A DNA stretch of 64,000 nucleotides, taken from positions 248,001 to 312,000 of the forward strand of contig NZ_FNYZ01000001.1 of NCBI RefSeq assembly GCF_900109095.1, in the 5' to 3' direction. Below the pieces are notes generated by a model that ran no database searches, was not told where the DNA came from, and saw only the letters and a list, made by a program, of their open reading frames with translations. Made by a program: the position numbers and the translations under genes. How positions within the stretch are numbered: position 1 is the first letter of the stretch; every line of letters starts with the position of its first letter. Below, in pieces: positions 34,129-43,325 of the stretch. Origin of the DNA: Sphingobium sp. AP50 (GTDB lineage Bacteria > Pseudomonadota > Alphaproteobacteria > Sphingomonadales > Sphingomonadaceae).

Positions 34129-34824
34129 TCAGGCGCGGGCCAGCACGCAAAAAGCTGCGGCGGTGGCGAAATCGGCTGTGCGCCGCGCACTGCGGGCGCT
34201 GGCTTCGGCATCCTCGCCCCATTGTTCGACCTGCCAGGCCTCGTCAATCTCCGCCGCCTGCCAGATCGCATCACGATCCTGCCCGCCCTCGACCAGCGCC
34301 AGACCGCATACCAGCGATCCGCTGAGTGTCACCAAAGTCGACAGGCCCGTCAATATGAAGGGATCGAGCGCGACGACGGCCGCCTCCAGCCGGGCCAGCG
34401 TCTCGTCCGGCTGGGGCACGGGGATGATGCCCTGGGTCACGGCGAAGGCAACGTCATAGCGTGCCCGCGCCCAGTCGAGCAGCGGCTCCCACGCCGCCGC
34501 CTGCCGCGCGACCAAAGTATCGGGGCCATCGGCACGGTAACAGAGCAGGTCGCTCTGCGCATAGCGTGCCACCCCGGCGGCAAAATCCGCCTTGTTCGCC
34601 GCGACATGGTCGATTGCCGCATTGGCCAGCCCGGTCATCGGCATGGAGGCCGGTTCGATCGTCTCGCCCTGCGCCCGCCATTCCTCCGCAACCGCTTGCG
34701 CCAGCGCCTGCGTCGGCAGCGCCAGCCGCGCGCGCGCCGGGGTGCGGACCGGGCGGCCATCCAGCTGGATCGCGAAACCGCCCTCGGCCTCGACGATCGT
34801 CACATCCGTATAAAAACGCTTCAT
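34129..34824 (-). CDS. ATP12-family F1-ATPase assembly chaperone
   Basis: The 231-residue protein is the alphaproteobacterial counterpart of mitochondrial ATP12, which binds the F1 alpha subunit. It begins MKRFYTDVTIVEAEGGFAIQLDGRPVRTP, the ATP12 N-terminus, and has a YRADGP segment and LTGLSTLVTLSGSLVCGLAL. It overlaps the small membrane protein gene upstream by four bases. Confidence 0.9.
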   Translation of the reverse strand: MKRFYTDVTIVEAEGGFAIQLDGRPVRTPARARLALPTQALAQAVAEEWRAQGETIEPASMPMTGLANAAIDHVAANKADFAAGVARYAQSDLLCYRADGPDTLVARQAAAWEPLLDWARARYDVAFAVTQGIIPVPQPDETLARLEAAVVALDPFILTGLSTLVTLSGSLVCGLALVEGGQDRDAIWQAAEIDEAWQVEQWGEDAEASARSARRTADFATAAAFCVLARA

Positions 34825-35084
34825 TGCGGCGGCCTCTGGCGGAACAGCACCAGCAGCAGGCGCGGGACGATGACGAACTGGAACAGGCCGGTGACGACCA
34901 TGATCGCGCCGAACGCCTTGGCCCGGTTGCCCTGTACCCAGTCGAACCGCTGCATGATGGCAAGAAAGCCGAACATCACGATGAAGGCGCCCGACAGGCG
35001 AAAGATGCCGATGGCGAAGTGGCGCTGGCGCGCGATCTTTTCGGGATCGACAGGCGGCGGCGGGGTAGGGGGAAGGTCGGTCAT
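34821..35084 (-). CDS. Small membrane protein in the crcB-ATP12 operon
   Basis: The 87-residue protein begins MTDLPPTPPPPVDPEKIARQ and has two transmembrane segments. I recognise no named domain. It overlaps both neighbours by four bases (ATGA), so it is translated as part of the operon. Its position before the ATP12 gene may hint at membrane or ATP synthase assembly, but this is only a guess. Confidence 0.65.
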   Translation of the reverse strand: MTDLPPTPPPPVDPEKIARQRHFAIGIFRLSGAFIVMFGFLAIMQRFDWVQGNRAKAFGAIMVVTGLFQFVIVPRLLLVLFRQRPPQ

Positions 35085-35740
35085 GGCGCGCCGATATGGC
35101 CGCGTAGGGCCGCGCTGTCCATCGCTACGGCATGGGCACCGGCCGCGACCAGTTCATCGGGCAGATGATAACCCCAGCCGACCCCGATCGTGCGCGCGCC
35201 CGCCGCCAGCCCCATGTCGATGTCGAAACTGGTGTCGCCAATCATCACCGTGGTTTCGGGCGCCGCGCCCGCTTCCGCCATGGCGGTCAGCAGCATGGAG
35301 GGATGCGGCTTGGACGGGTGGCGATCGGCGGTCTGGAGCGTCACGAACCGGTCGATGATGCCATGATGGGTCAGGCAGAGGTTGAGGCCACGATCGGACT
35401 TGCCGGTCGCCACGCCCAGCAGCCATCCCGCCGCATCCAGTTCCCGCACCAGATCGCCGATGCCGGGATAGAGCGGTTCCGACACGGCATTTTCGCGCCG
35501 CAGCGCGTGAAAGGCCTGTTTATAGCGCTCCGTCAGATGATCGTGGAAATCGCTCTCCGCCTCTGGCAACAGTCGCGCCATCGCCGCCGGCAGCGACAGG
35601 CCGACCACCGACAGGATCGCCGGGCGCTCCGGCGGGGCCAGTTTTACATCCTCGAACGCGCGGGCCATCGCCGTGCAGATGCTATGCTGGCTGTCGACCA
35701 GCGTGCCATCGCAATCGAAGACGACCAGGGGATTGCTCAT
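35081..35740 (-). CDS. HAD-superfamily phosphatase (phosphoglycolate phosphatase-like)
   Basis: The 219-residue protein has HAD motif I VVFDCDGTLVDS, motif II VATGKSDRG, the motif III lysine in SKPHPSM and motif IV MIGDTSFDIDMG. The long helical cap suggests a Gph-like or sugar-phosphate phosphatase. The substrate is not fixed by sequence. It overlaps paiB-like and membrane-protein genes by four bases each. Confidence 0.85.
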   Translation of the reverse strand: MSNPLVVFDCDGTLVDSQHSICTAMARAFEDVKLAPPERPAILSVVGLSLPAAMARLLPEAESDFHDHLTERYKQAFHALRRENAVSEPLYPGIGDLVRELDAAGWLLGVATGKSDRGLNLCLTHHGIIDRFVTLQTADRHPSKPHPSMLLTAMAEAGAAPETTVMIGDTSFDIDMGLAAGARTIGVGWGYHLPDELVAAGAHAVAMDSAALRGHIGAP

Positions 35741-36381
35741 GCCATGTCCGCCCCGATGTCCACCCCGGGCGCAACCGCATCCGTCATCGTCGCCCGCATC
35801 AGCGCCGCCAATTCCCCGTTACCGCCGGCGTCCAGCGCCTCTGCCACGCCCGCGCGCGCAGCTTCCGGCTTGTCCTGTCCCAGCTTGGCGGTGCCGTGCA
35901 CCGTCTCCACCTGCATGGAAAAGCCGATCAGGCCGCCCAGCAGCCGATCGAAACTACCCGGCGCCATCTTGTCGCGCGTCCACACCGGCTTGGGCGCCAG
36001 CCGCGCTTCCTGATCATGGCTCAGCGCGTCGATCTGCGCGACGGTGGCGTCCGCGTCCAGCCGCGCCATCGGCCCGCGCAGTTCGGCGGACAGATAGTTC
36101 CAGGTCGGCACCTTGTCGGGCAGGCCATACCAGTCCGGGCTGACATAGCCATGCGGACCGGTGACGACGATCAGCGCGTCCTGCCCCTCCAGATGCCGGA
36201 CGATCGGATTGGCGCGATGGATATGCACCCCGATCCGCCGGTCATCCAGCCACAGGAGCGGCAGATGCACGACATGCACCTTGTCCGGCCCCGCGACGCA
36301 GAGCAGGCCGAAGCCCGCTTGCGCCACGAAGGCCCGGATTGCCGCCTCGTCACGCCAGCGATAGGGCGCGCCCGGCGTCAT
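35737..36381 (-). CDS. PaiB-family FMN-binding protein
   Basis: The 214-residue protein has the PaiB pattern: VVHLPLLWLDDRRIGVHIHRANPI, VVTGPHGYVSPDWYG and PTWNYLSAELRGP. PaiB of Bacillus was described as a negative regulator of sporulation and protease genes, and the fold binds flavin. In proteobacteria the role is unclear. It overlaps the pseudouridine synthase gene by four bases. Confidence 0.88.
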   Translation of the reverse strand: MTPGAPYRWRDEAAIRAFVAQAGFGLLCVAGPDKVHVVHLPLLWLDDRRIGVHIHRANPIVRHLEGQDALIVVTGPHGYVSPDWYGLPDKVPTWNYLSAELRGPMARLDADATVAQIDALSHDQEARLAPKPVWTRDKMAPGSFDRLLGGLIGFSMQVETVHGTAKLGQDKPEAARAGVAEALDAGGNGELAALMRATMTDAVAPGVDIGADMA

Positions 36382-37787
36382 CCCTTATTCGGGCCGCCCC
36401 GTGAGCGACGCTCGCCCTTGCGATCCTTGCGGACCTGCTTGGCATGCTGCCGGGCGAACCGCTTTTCATCCTCGCGGGTCGGCGTGCGGTCGATCTCGTC
36501 GTCCAGCGGCATGTCGCCGAGGGAAAGATCGAAGCCCAGTTCTTGCAAGCTGTTGGCGAAATGCGTCGGCAGATCGGCCATCACGTCGACCCGGCCGCCA
36601 TCAGGATGGTCGACGCGGATGCGCCGGGCGTGCAGGTGCATCTTGCGGCTGATCGTGCCGGACAGGAAGGCGTCCTTGCCGCCATATTTGCCGTCGCCCA
36701 CGATCGGGAAGCCGATCGCGGCCAGATGCACGCGCAACTGGTGGGTGCGGCCGGTATAGGGTTGCAGTTCCACCCAGGCGGCGCGGTTGCCGGCACGTTC
36801 GATCACGCGATAGCGGGTGCGGGCGGGCAGCCCTTCCTCCTGATCGACATGCATCTTCTCGCCGCCGGTGCCCGGCTGCTTGGCGAGCGGCAGTTCGATC
36901 ATACCGTCGCCGATCGACGGCACGCCGATCACCAGCGCCCAATAGACTTTGCGCGCCGTGCGGCTGGAGAAAGCCTTGGCGAAATGGGCGGCGGAGCGGC
37001 TGGAGCGGGCCAGCAGCAGCGCGCCTGACGTATCCTTGTCCAGCCGATGCACCAGCTTGGGGCGCGATTCCGCGTCGAACAGCAGGCCGTCGAGCAGCTT
37101 GTCGACATGCTCGTCGGTCTTGGTGCCGCCCTGCGTGGCGAGGCCGGGAGGCTTGTTGATGACGATCGCCTGCTCGTCGCGATGGATCACCATCTCCTGC
37201 GCAAAGGCGATCTCGTCGGGGGTCAGGTCGATCACGCGCACGCGCTTGGGCTTTTCCGCCGCTTCGGGCTTCGCTTCGGCGGGGGGCACGCGGATCATCT
37301 GGCCTTCGACGATGCGATCGCCCGGCGCCGCGCGCGCGCCATCGACGCGGAGTTGGCCGGTACGCGACCAGCGCGACACCAGATTGAAGCCGACATCGGG
37401 CAGATGGCGCTGGAACCAGCGGTCGAGGCGGATGCCGTCATCGTCCGCCTTCACCCGGAACTGCCGCACGTCGAGCGAAACGCCCTTGGCCGGATTGGGC
37501 TTTGCGGGGGCCGATGCCGCCTTTGCGGGCGCGGGCTTGGCAGCGGCCGATTTGGCGGCGGCGGGCGCCTTGGGCCGGAAAGCGGGCTTGTCGCCGTCGC
37601 TCTTGCGCGGGCTGGATGGCTTGCCGCGACCCAGCGCACCACCTGTTTTGCGATCGGCGGGCTTGCGATCACCCGCCTTGCGATCCGAAGGACGGCCGCC
37701 GGACGGCTTGCCGCCACGCGGGCCAGCGCTGCGCGTATCATTGCCGCGCGAACCCGCGCCGCTCTTGCTGGGAGGACGCCCCTTCAT
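36378..37787 (-). CDS. RluA-family 23S rRNA pseudouridine synthase with a long basic N-terminus
   Basis: The 469-residue protein has about 140 residues of Lys/Pro/Ala/Arg-rich sequence. An S4 domain (RLDRWFQRHLPDVGFNLVSRW) and an RluC/RluD-type catalytic domain with HRLDKDTSGALLLARS (catalytic Asp) and GRTHQLRVHL follow. The enzyme isomerises uridines in large-subunit rRNA. The RluC or RluD target cannot be told apart by eye. The start ATG 37787 overlaps the crcB stop by four bases, and a longer upstream frame lies over crcB. Confidence 0.88.
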   Translation of the reverse strand: MKGRPPSKSGAGSRGNDTRSAGPRGGKPSGGRPSDRKAGDRKPADRKTGGALGRGKPSSPRKSDGDKPAFRPKAPAAAKSAAAKPAPAKAASAPAKPNPAKGVSLDVRQFRVKADDDGIRLDRWFQRHLPDVGFNLVSRWSRTGQLRVDGARAAPGDRIVEGQMIRVPPAEAKPEAAEKPKRVRVIDLTPDEIAFAQEMVIHRDEQAIVINKPPGLATQGGTKTDEHVDKLLDGLLFDAESRPKLVHRLDKDTSGALLLARSSRSAAHFAKAFSSRTARKVYWALVIGVPSIGDGMIELPLAKQPGTGGEKMHVDQEEGLPARTRYRVIERAGNRAAWVELQPYTGRTHQLRVHLAAIGFPIVGDGKYGGKDAFLSGTISRKMHLHARRIRVDHPDGGRVDVMADLPTHFANSLQELGFDLSLGDMPLDDEIDRTPTREDEKRFARQHAKQVRKDRKGERRSRGGPNKG

Positions 37788-38170
37788 GCCACGGCACTCC
37801 GCATCAGGTTGAGGCCCAGCGCCAGTGCGCCGACCGCTCCGATCACCGAAGCGACCGCATAGGCCAGCGCCATCGCAATCTGCCCGCGCTCGATCATCAG
37901 CATGGTTTCCAGGCTGAAGGCGGAAAAGGTGGTGAAGCCGCCCAATACGCCCACGCCCAGCAGCAGGCGGATCGGTTCGCCAGATGTGGCACTGCCGCGC
38001 GCCAGCCATCCGGCGAGCAGGCCCATGGCAAGGCCACCGATCAGATTGGCGGCAAAAGTACCCCAGGGCCAGATGGCACCGGGGGTCATGGGGGCGACGA
38101 AGCGGCCCAGTTGATAGCGCAGCGCCGCGCCGATCGCGCCGCCGCCCATCACAAGAAACATGTTGGTCAT
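37784..38170 (-). CDS. crcB: Fluoride exporter CrcB/Fluc
   Basis: The 128-residue protein has four transmembrane helices and the Fluc hallmarks GAIGAALRYQLGRF, WPWGTFAANLIGGLAMGLLAG and GVLGGFTTFSAFSLET (the central Thr-Phe-Ser-x-Phe track). It exports fluoride. I see no fluoride riboswitch in the 44-bp gap upstream, so it is probably expressed constitutively from the transporter gene before it. Confidence 0.93.
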   Translation of the reverse strand: MTNMFLVMGGGAIGAALRYQLGRFVAPMTPGAIWPWGTFAANLIGGLAMGLLAGWLARGSATSGEPIRLLLGVGVLGGFTTFSAFSLETMLMIERGQIAMALAYAVASVIGAVGALALGLNLMRSAVA

Positions 38171-38214
38171 GAAAATCGCCCTATAGCGATTCTGTCAAAG
38201 GGGAAAGGACGCAA

Positions 38215-39174
38215 TCAGGCTGCCATCGTGGCTTCTGCCGCAACCGGCCGCCGATGCGCGGCGATGCAGGTGATGACGCTGCCGATCACCAGCAGGAAGG
38301 CGGTGCCCTCCAGCGGTGTCGGAAGCCTGCGTTCCCACAGAAAGCCATAGAGCAGTGCGAAGCCGGTTTCGAACAGGATCATCTGGCCGACCATGGTCAG
38401 CGGCAGCAACCGGCTCATGCGGTTCCACAGCATGTTGCCGACGATCGACGCGAGCAGCGCGACAGCGAAGGAGACAGAAGCGAACTTCGTCCAGGCGGCT
38501 GCATCATGATCGCCCAGGCCAAACAGGAACACGACCGGCAGGAACAGCAGGGCCTGCGCCCCGGTGGCCAGACCGATCAGCAGGTTCCAGTCCTGCGCCG
38601 GCATATCCGGCTGACGCCGCAGCCAATGATTATTACCGATGGCGAAGGTGGTCCAGGAGGCAAGCGCCCCCACCGCGCAGAGAAAGCCCGTCAGGCGCGT
38701 GGCGACCGGCCCGGTCCCCGGCATCACCACCGCCTGCCAGCCGATGCAGAGTGCGCCAGCGATGCACAGCAGCAGCGAGGGCGCCAGTTGCCGCAGCGAC
38801 AGCGCTCCAGCTTCCCGGCTGCCGATGATCGTCACCGCCACCGGCAGGAAGCCGACGACGAGCGATGTCATGGCGATGCCGCCCATCTGCACCGCGCTCG
38901 CCAGCAGCACATAATAAAAGAGATTGCCCGCCAGCGCGAGCCAGGCCAGCGCCCAGAGCAGGCGCGGCGTCAGACGCGCGGCAAGGCTGCGCCAGCGCGG
39001 CGCGATCAGGATCAGTGACAGCGCACCATAGGCCAGATAGCGGCCGACCGCCTGCTGCAACGGGCTGAATCCGCTGATCACCTCAGGTGCCAGAAACACC
39101 AGGCCCCACAATGCGCCGGCGCCCATGCCGCAGGCGAGGCCCGCATAGATATTGCTATTGGCTGTCCTGTTCAT
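38215..39174 (-). CDS. EamA/DMT-superfamily transporter
   Basis: The 319-residue protein has about ten helices (GAGALWGLVFLAPEVISG, GGIAMTSLVVGFLPVAVTII, WTTFAIGNNHWLRRQ). The family exports amino acids or other metabolites. ATG 39174 was chosen; upstream in-frame ATGs would give a charged, non-homologous leader. It is divergent from an Lrp-type regulator 99 bp away, which probably controls it. Confidence 0.85.
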   Translation of the reverse strand: MNRTANSNIYAGLACGMGAGALWGLVFLAPEVISGFSPLQQAVGRYLAYGALSLILIAPRWRSLAARLTPRLLWALAWLALAGNLFYYVLLASAVQMGGIAMTSLVVGFLPVAVTIIGSREAGALSLRQLAPSLLLCIAGALCIGWQAVVMPGTGPVATRLTGFLCAVGALASWTTFAIGNNHWLRRQPDMPAQDWNLLIGLATGAQALLFLPVVFLFGLGDHDAAAWTKFASVSFAVALLASIVGNMLWNRMSRLLPLTMVGQMILFETGFALLYGFLWERRLPTPLEGTAFLLVIGSVITCIAAHRRPVAAEATMAA

Positions 39175-39273
39175 GCCGCGCCTGTCCTGCCCATCGTGCA
39201 GAGCGGGTTTTATCATCATTGCAGCGGGAAAAATGCTCTTGATCGGGCAGTCAAATGCAACAATTACGCATAT

Positions 39274-39759
39274 ATGCCTGCTATCCGCCCTTCCTATCGC
39301 CCGCTGGACGCCTTCGACCGGGCGATCCTGCGACTCGTCCAGCGCGACAATCGCATGCCGCAACGTGCCATTGCCGAAGCGGTGAATCTGTCCACCGCCG
39401 CCGTGCAGCGCCGCATCGCTGCGATGGAAAAGCATGGCGTGATTGCCGCCAATGCCGCGATCGTCGATCCGGACGCGGTGGGGCTTGGCGTCACATCGAT
39501 CGTGGAGGTCAATCTGGTCGATGAGAAGGCGGCACGGGTCGATCAGGCGAAGGCATTATTTCGCGCCGATCCGGACGTGCAGCAATGCTATTATGTCACC
39601 GGCGGCCGCAGCTTCATCATGCTGATCGTCGCGCCGGACATGCGCAGTTATGAAGCGACCACCCGCCGCCTCTTCGCCGAGAATGACTCAGTCGCCAGCT
39701 ATCACAGCTATGTCGCGCTTGACCGGGTGAAGGCCGGGATGGAACTGGTCATACCCTAA
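39274..39759 (+). CDS. Lrp/AsnC-family transcriptional regulator
   Basis: The 161-residue protein has the AsnC helix-turn-helix (LDAFDRAILRLVQRDNRMPQ, AEAVNLSTAAVQRRIAAME) and the ligand-binding RAM domain with DPDVQQCYYVTGGRSFIMLI. It probably responds to an amino acid. It is divergent from an EamA exporter gene, a common pairing for Lrp-controlled amino acid export. Confidence 0.9.
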   Translation: MPAIRPSYRPLDAFDRAILRLVQRDNRMPQRAIAEAVNLSTAAVQRRIAAMEKHGVIAANAAIVDPDAVGLGVTSIVEVNLVDEKAARVDQAKALFRADPDVQQCYYVTGGRSFIMLIVAPDMRSYEATTRRLFAENDSVASYHSYVALDRVKAGMELVIP

Positions 39760-39787
39760 AGGTTCGGCAACCCAATGAGGCTAAAGG

Positions 39788-39851
39788 CTGTTTGAAAAAT
39801 GCGCGAAAGAGCGCATTTTTGTTGCCGCGCCAGCGGCGCATTTTCCAAACA
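39788..39851. repeat. Palindromic repeat family C with internal bidirectional terminator
   Basis: TGTTTGAAAAATGCGC (39789-39804) and GCGCATTTTCCAAACA (39836-39851) form the outer arms with one mismatch. The inner hairpin AAAAATGCGC (39795-39804) with GCGCATTTTT (39811-39820) has a GAAAGA loop and A/T tails on both sides. It would terminate the converging genes on both strands. The outer arm recurs at 50815-50958. Confidence 0.8.
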
Positions 39852-39856
39852 AATGC

Positions 39857-40552
39857 TCAGGCCGTGCCCAGCCTGTCCGCATAGAGCATCCGCCCCGGCC
39901 CCAGCAGCGCCAGCACCTGTGGCACCAGATGCGGCGCCACCGCGAAACAGCCTTCGCTGCGGCCGCATTTGCCCCAGGCCGCGACATGGTCCTCGCTCAC
40001 ATAATCGGCGCCATGGACGACGATCGCGCGCGATTCGGCATTGTTGTTCTGTGCGTCCAGGCCGATCAGTCGCATCGACCGGCCATGCTGGCCGACATAG
40101 ATATCGCCGGTCTTGAACGCGCCCTGGCTGCTGGCCAGCGAATTGGGTTCGTTGGAAAAGCTGTGCAGCCAGCCTGAATGGGCCGGATCGGACCCGCGCC
40201 CGTGCGACACCAGATAGCTGCTGGTCTGCCCGCCGATCAGGTCGACGATATGCATCCGCATATCCTTTGACGGGGCGTCGAAATCGACGATCGCCACCCG
40301 ATCGCGCAATTCGAAATGATGGGCATGATTGTCGAGCGCCGCCTTGGCCCGCTCCAGCAGCGGGGCATAAGGTTTTTCTGCGACGGCGCGCGGCGTCGCC
40401 GGAACCGGAGCGAGACTCGTGGGTTCAGGCGCCAGAGCTTTCGATCCAAGCGTTTCAGATGCTGTCGGCAGAGCGGCGCGACCCATGCTGTCCGACAGAA
40501 ACGAAAAGGCGAGTCCGCTTAAAGCGAACTTCGTAAAATTGCGGCGATCCAT
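39857..40552 (-). CDS. Murein L,D-transpeptidase catalytic domain protein (YkuD_2)
   Basis: The 231-residue protein has a twin-arginine-like start (MDRRNFTKFALSGLAFSFL) and a YkuD_2 domain: YLVSHGRGSDPAHSGWLHSF, TGDIYVGQHGRSMRLIGLD, IVVHGADYV and the GRSEGCFAV cysteine. It probably modifies peptidoglycan in the periplasm. The true export route (Tat or Sec) is not certain. Confidence 0.83.
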   Translation of the reverse strand: MDRRNFTKFALSGLAFSFLSDSMGRAALPTASETLGSKALAPEPTSLAPVPATPRAVAEKPYAPLLERAKAALDNHAHHFELRDRVAIVDFDAPSKDMRMHIVDLIGGQTSSYLVSHGRGSDPAHSGWLHSFSNEPNSLASSQGAFKTGDIYVGQHGRSMRLIGLDAQNNNAESRAIVVHGADYVSEDHVAAWGKCGRSEGCFAVAPHLVPQVLALLGPGRMLYADRLGTA

Positions 40553-40604
40553 GGCCGCAATATAGCAAAGCCGTCGCCCCGGTTGAAGACCGGGGCGGGC
40601 GGTT

Positions 40605-40916
40605 TCAGTTGCCTGTCGTGCTCGATCTGTCCGCTGGCTGGCTCTGTTCGCCGCCTTCTGGCAGGCGTGACGTCATGCCGGTGGCTTCGGCATCATCCTG
40701 AATCTGTTGCTGTTCCGATACGGAGGGCGGCGGCGCGACCGGAGTCGCGACGGCATTATTCTGCACTTCGGGCAGCGGCGCTTCGGGTTCGTCGACGATC
40801 ACATTTTCGACCGGCGGCTCGACCAGATTGTTGGTCACAGGGGCTTCTTCTTCCTTCTTGCCGCAGGCGGCAAGGGCCAGAGCACCGGCGAGGGCGATAA
40901 GGGCAATTTTGCGCAT
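40605..40916 (-). CDS. Small hypothetical lipoprotein
   Basis: The 103-residue protein has a lipobox LAAC (Cys18), a lysine/glutamate patch GKKEEEAP and a proline-, glutamate- and glutamine-rich, probably disordered body. It lies six bases after the large L,D-transpeptidase gene on the same strand, suggesting cotranscription and a cell-wall role. Confidence 0.65.
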   Translation of the reverse strand: MRKIALIALAGALALAACGKKEEEAPVTNNLVEPPVENVIVDEPEAPLPEVQNNAVATPVAPPPSVSEQQQIQDDAEATGMTSRLPEGGEQSQPADRSSTTGN

Positions 40917-40922
40917 GGGGTG

Positions 40923-42371
40923 TCAGTCCTTCGATGCGATAGCAGGGGATGGGGCGGCAGTGGGATCGACCCGGCGGCTCGATGCCTCGATCTTCTGGGC
41001 CAGCAGCTTGTCCCAGCCATAAGGGTCGGCGCGGAAGCTGACCGTGCCATTATTGCCGGCAAAGGCAGTCCAGTAGAGCAGATAGACCGCGACCTGGCTG
41101 GGCAGCGACACGCGCTGCGTCTTGCCCTCGTCGATCAGCGTCTGGATCTGGCCATTCAGATTGGGGTCGGCGGCGACCATCCGTTCGGCCAGCGCCACCG
41201 GCTTTTCCAGACGGATGCAACCATGGCTGGCCAGACGGTCATAGCTGGAAAATTTCCCGCGCGACGGCGTGTCGTGCAGATAGACGGCGAAGGGATTGTT
41301 GAAATCGAACTTCAACCGGCCCAGCGCGCTGCCGGGACCGGCCGGCTGGACGATGCGTTCGCCGCCTTCGGGCGTCTTGATGATCTTGTAACCCTGCTTG
41401 ATCAGCGTCGCGCGTCCCTTGGGGAACAATTCGCGCTTGGCGATCGACATCGGCACGTTCCAGGGCGGATTGACCACGATCGAATGGATGCTGGACGACA
41501 GCATCGGCGTCTGGTTGGTCGGGCTGCCGGTGACGGCGCGCATCGACGTGACCGGCTGGTCGCCTTCGAACACGGTCAGCACGGCAGCGGCGATATTCAC
41601 CTGCACACGGTTGACCGGCAGGCTGCGCGGCATCCAGCGCCACCGTTCCATATTCGCCATGATCGCGGCGATCCGGTCGTCCACGCTGACATTGAGCGCT
41701 TCGAGCGTGCGGGCGCCCAGCGCGCCGGTCGGCTCCAGCCCATAGCGGCGCTGGGCGCGCTGGATCACATCGACCAGATTTTCATTCTGCGTGACGGCGG
41801 GGTCTTCCAGCGCGATGCGGGCGCGCACCACGTCGGGCGAGGTGCCGGCGGTCAGGGTCGGCCAGCCGCCCTTGTCGCGGATCGCCTCATATTTGATAAG
41901 GCCCTTGCGCAGCGTGTCATAGCCCGACCAGGGCGGCGTCAGGCCATTGGCCCATTGTTGCAGCCGATCTTCGCTGACCGCCTTGGCCAGCGCAGGGCGC
42001 GGATCGATGGTGGCGGGGCGCAGCGCCCAGACTTCCAGAAAATCGGCGCTGTCGACGCGGCCGGTGCCCAGTGCCTTCGCGCGATCGAGCAGGGCGCTCA
42101 CCAGCGCCTCGCCCTTCAGCGGGCCGCTCGCCTTCTGCCGCGCCATCAAACCCTGCGCCGCGCCGGTCTGCAACCAGCCATTGGCCCAGTCTTCCTGCGC
42201 CGGCGACAGGGCCGGAATCGGGATCGGAGGCGGTGGCACGGGCAGCGGCTGCACGGTCTGCGGGGTCAGCGTCGGCGCGACCACAGGGGGCTGGGTTTGC
42301 GCTGCAAGCGGAGATGTGCCGATGCCAAGCAGCGCCAGCAGCGAAAAACGGATCAAATCGGGACGGTTCAT
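40923..42371 (-). CDS. YcbB/LdtD-like L,D-transpeptidase
   Basis: The 482-residue protein has a signal peptide and a proline-rich linker. A peptidoglycan-binding-like domain follows (VDVIQRAQRRYGLEPTGALG), then a YkuD catalytic domain ending SSYDRLASHGCIRLEKP with the catalytic cysteine. It forms 3-3 cross-links in peptidoglycan. The length and domain order match the YcbB class, unlike the two smaller relatives in this window. ATG 42371 is used because the frame upstream is not protein-like. Confidence 0.88.
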   Translation of the reverse strand: MNRPDLIRFSLLALLGIGTSPLAAQTQPPVVAPTLTPQTVQPLPVPPPPIPIPALSPAQEDWANGWLQTGAAQGLMARQKASGPLKGEALVSALLDRAKALGTGRVDSADFLEVWALRPATIDPRPALAKAVSEDRLQQWANGLTPPWSGYDTLRKGLIKYEAIRDKGGWPTLTAGTSPDVVRARIALEDPAVTQNENLVDVIQRAQRRYGLEPTGALGARTLEALNVSVDDRIAAIMANMERWRWMPRSLPVNRVQVNIAAAVLTVFEGDQPVTSMRAVTGSPTNQTPMLSSSIHSIVVNPPWNVPMSIAKRELFPKGRATLIKQGYKIIKTPEGGERIVQPAGPGSALGRLKFDFNNPFAVYLHDTPSRGKFSSYDRLASHGCIRLEKPVALAERMVAADPNLNGQIQTLIDEGKTQRVSLPSQVAVYLLYWTAFAGNNGTVSFRADPYGWDKLLAQKIEASSRRVDPTAAPSPAIASKD

Positions 42372-42428
42372 GCTGGACCAGATAGCGCAAAGCCGCCACG
42401 GTTCAAATCGCGATAGCGGGAAAAGATC

Positions 42429-43325
42429 ATGCTGCACGTTATTCACCATCCCGCCTATGTCTCCCCTGCAACGGATGGGAACGTATTTCGTTTCGACAAA
42501 TATGGTCTGGTGATGGATGCGCTGGCGGAAAGCGGCGTGGCTTTTCAGTGCCATACCCCACAGCCCATGCCCCGCATATGGATAGAGGTGGTGCATGATC
42601 CCGCCTATGTAGACCAGGTGCTGACTCTGTCGGTGCCGCCGGAAAAGGAACGGCGGATCGGCTTTCCCGTGACCGATCGGGTGATGCGCCGTTCGCTGCT
42701 GTCGCCCGGCGGCACCTGGCTGGCGGCGAAACTGGCGCTGACCCATGGCTATGCCGCCAATGCGGCAGGCGGCAGCCACCATGCGCTGGCCGATACGGGC
42801 GCGGGCTATTGCGTGTTCAACGACCTTGCCATCGCCGCCAACCGGCTGATTGCGGAGGGGGATGCGGCGCGCATCCTGATCCTCGACCTCGACGTGCATC
42901 AGGGCGACGGCACCGCATCGCTGCTGGCGGGGCGCGGCGACATCTTCACTTTGTCGATCCACGCGGAAAAGAATTTCCCGGTGCGAAAGGCGCGCTCGAC
43001 GCTCGACATCGGGCTGGAAGACGGGACCGGAGACGACGCCTATCTGGCAGTGCTGACGGACATATTGCCGCGCGTGCTGGACGATTTCCGCCCCGACCTC
43101 ATCCTCTATCAGGCCGGGATCGATCCGCATGCTGACGATCGGCTGGGGCGACTGGCGCTGAGCGATGTCGGTCTGGACGCCCGCGATCGCTTCGTCATGC
43201 GACAGGCGCGGGCGCGCAGTCTGCCCGTCGCCAGCACCATGGGCGGCGGCTATGGCGCGGACCGCATGGCCATTGCCCGCCGCCACGCCGCCTGCATGAT
43301 CCGCATGGCGCAGGAAATGGCTTAG
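42429..43325 (+). CDS. Histone deacetylase/AcuC-family hydrolase
   Basis: The 298-residue protein has the arginase-deacetylase fold residues: [33 protein letters not shown] and [14 protein letters not shown] (zinc ligands Asp-His-Asp), with GGGYG near the end. Bacterial members deacetylate small amines or acetyl-lysine. The substrate is unknown. It is divergent from the large L,D-transpeptidase gene 57 bp away. Confidence 0.9.
   Translation: MLHVIHHPAYVSPATDGNVFRFDKYGLVMDALAESGVAFQCHTPQPMPRIWIEVVHDPAYVDQVLTLSVPPEKERRIGFPVTDRVMRRSLLSPGGTWLAAKLALTHGYAANAAGGSHHALADTGAGYCVFNDLAIAANRLIAEGDAARILILDLDVHQGDGTASLLAGRGDIFTLSIHAEKNFPVRKARSTLDIGLEDGTGDDAYLAVLTDILPRVLDDFRPDLILYQAGIDPHADDRLGRLALSDVGLDARDRFVMRQARARSLPVASTMGGGYGADRMAIARRHAACMIRMAQEMA

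Noticed and set aside
38171-38214. Possible fluoride riboswitch before crcB
   Set aside because: The gap is only 44 bp and lacks the conserved fluoride aptamer core.
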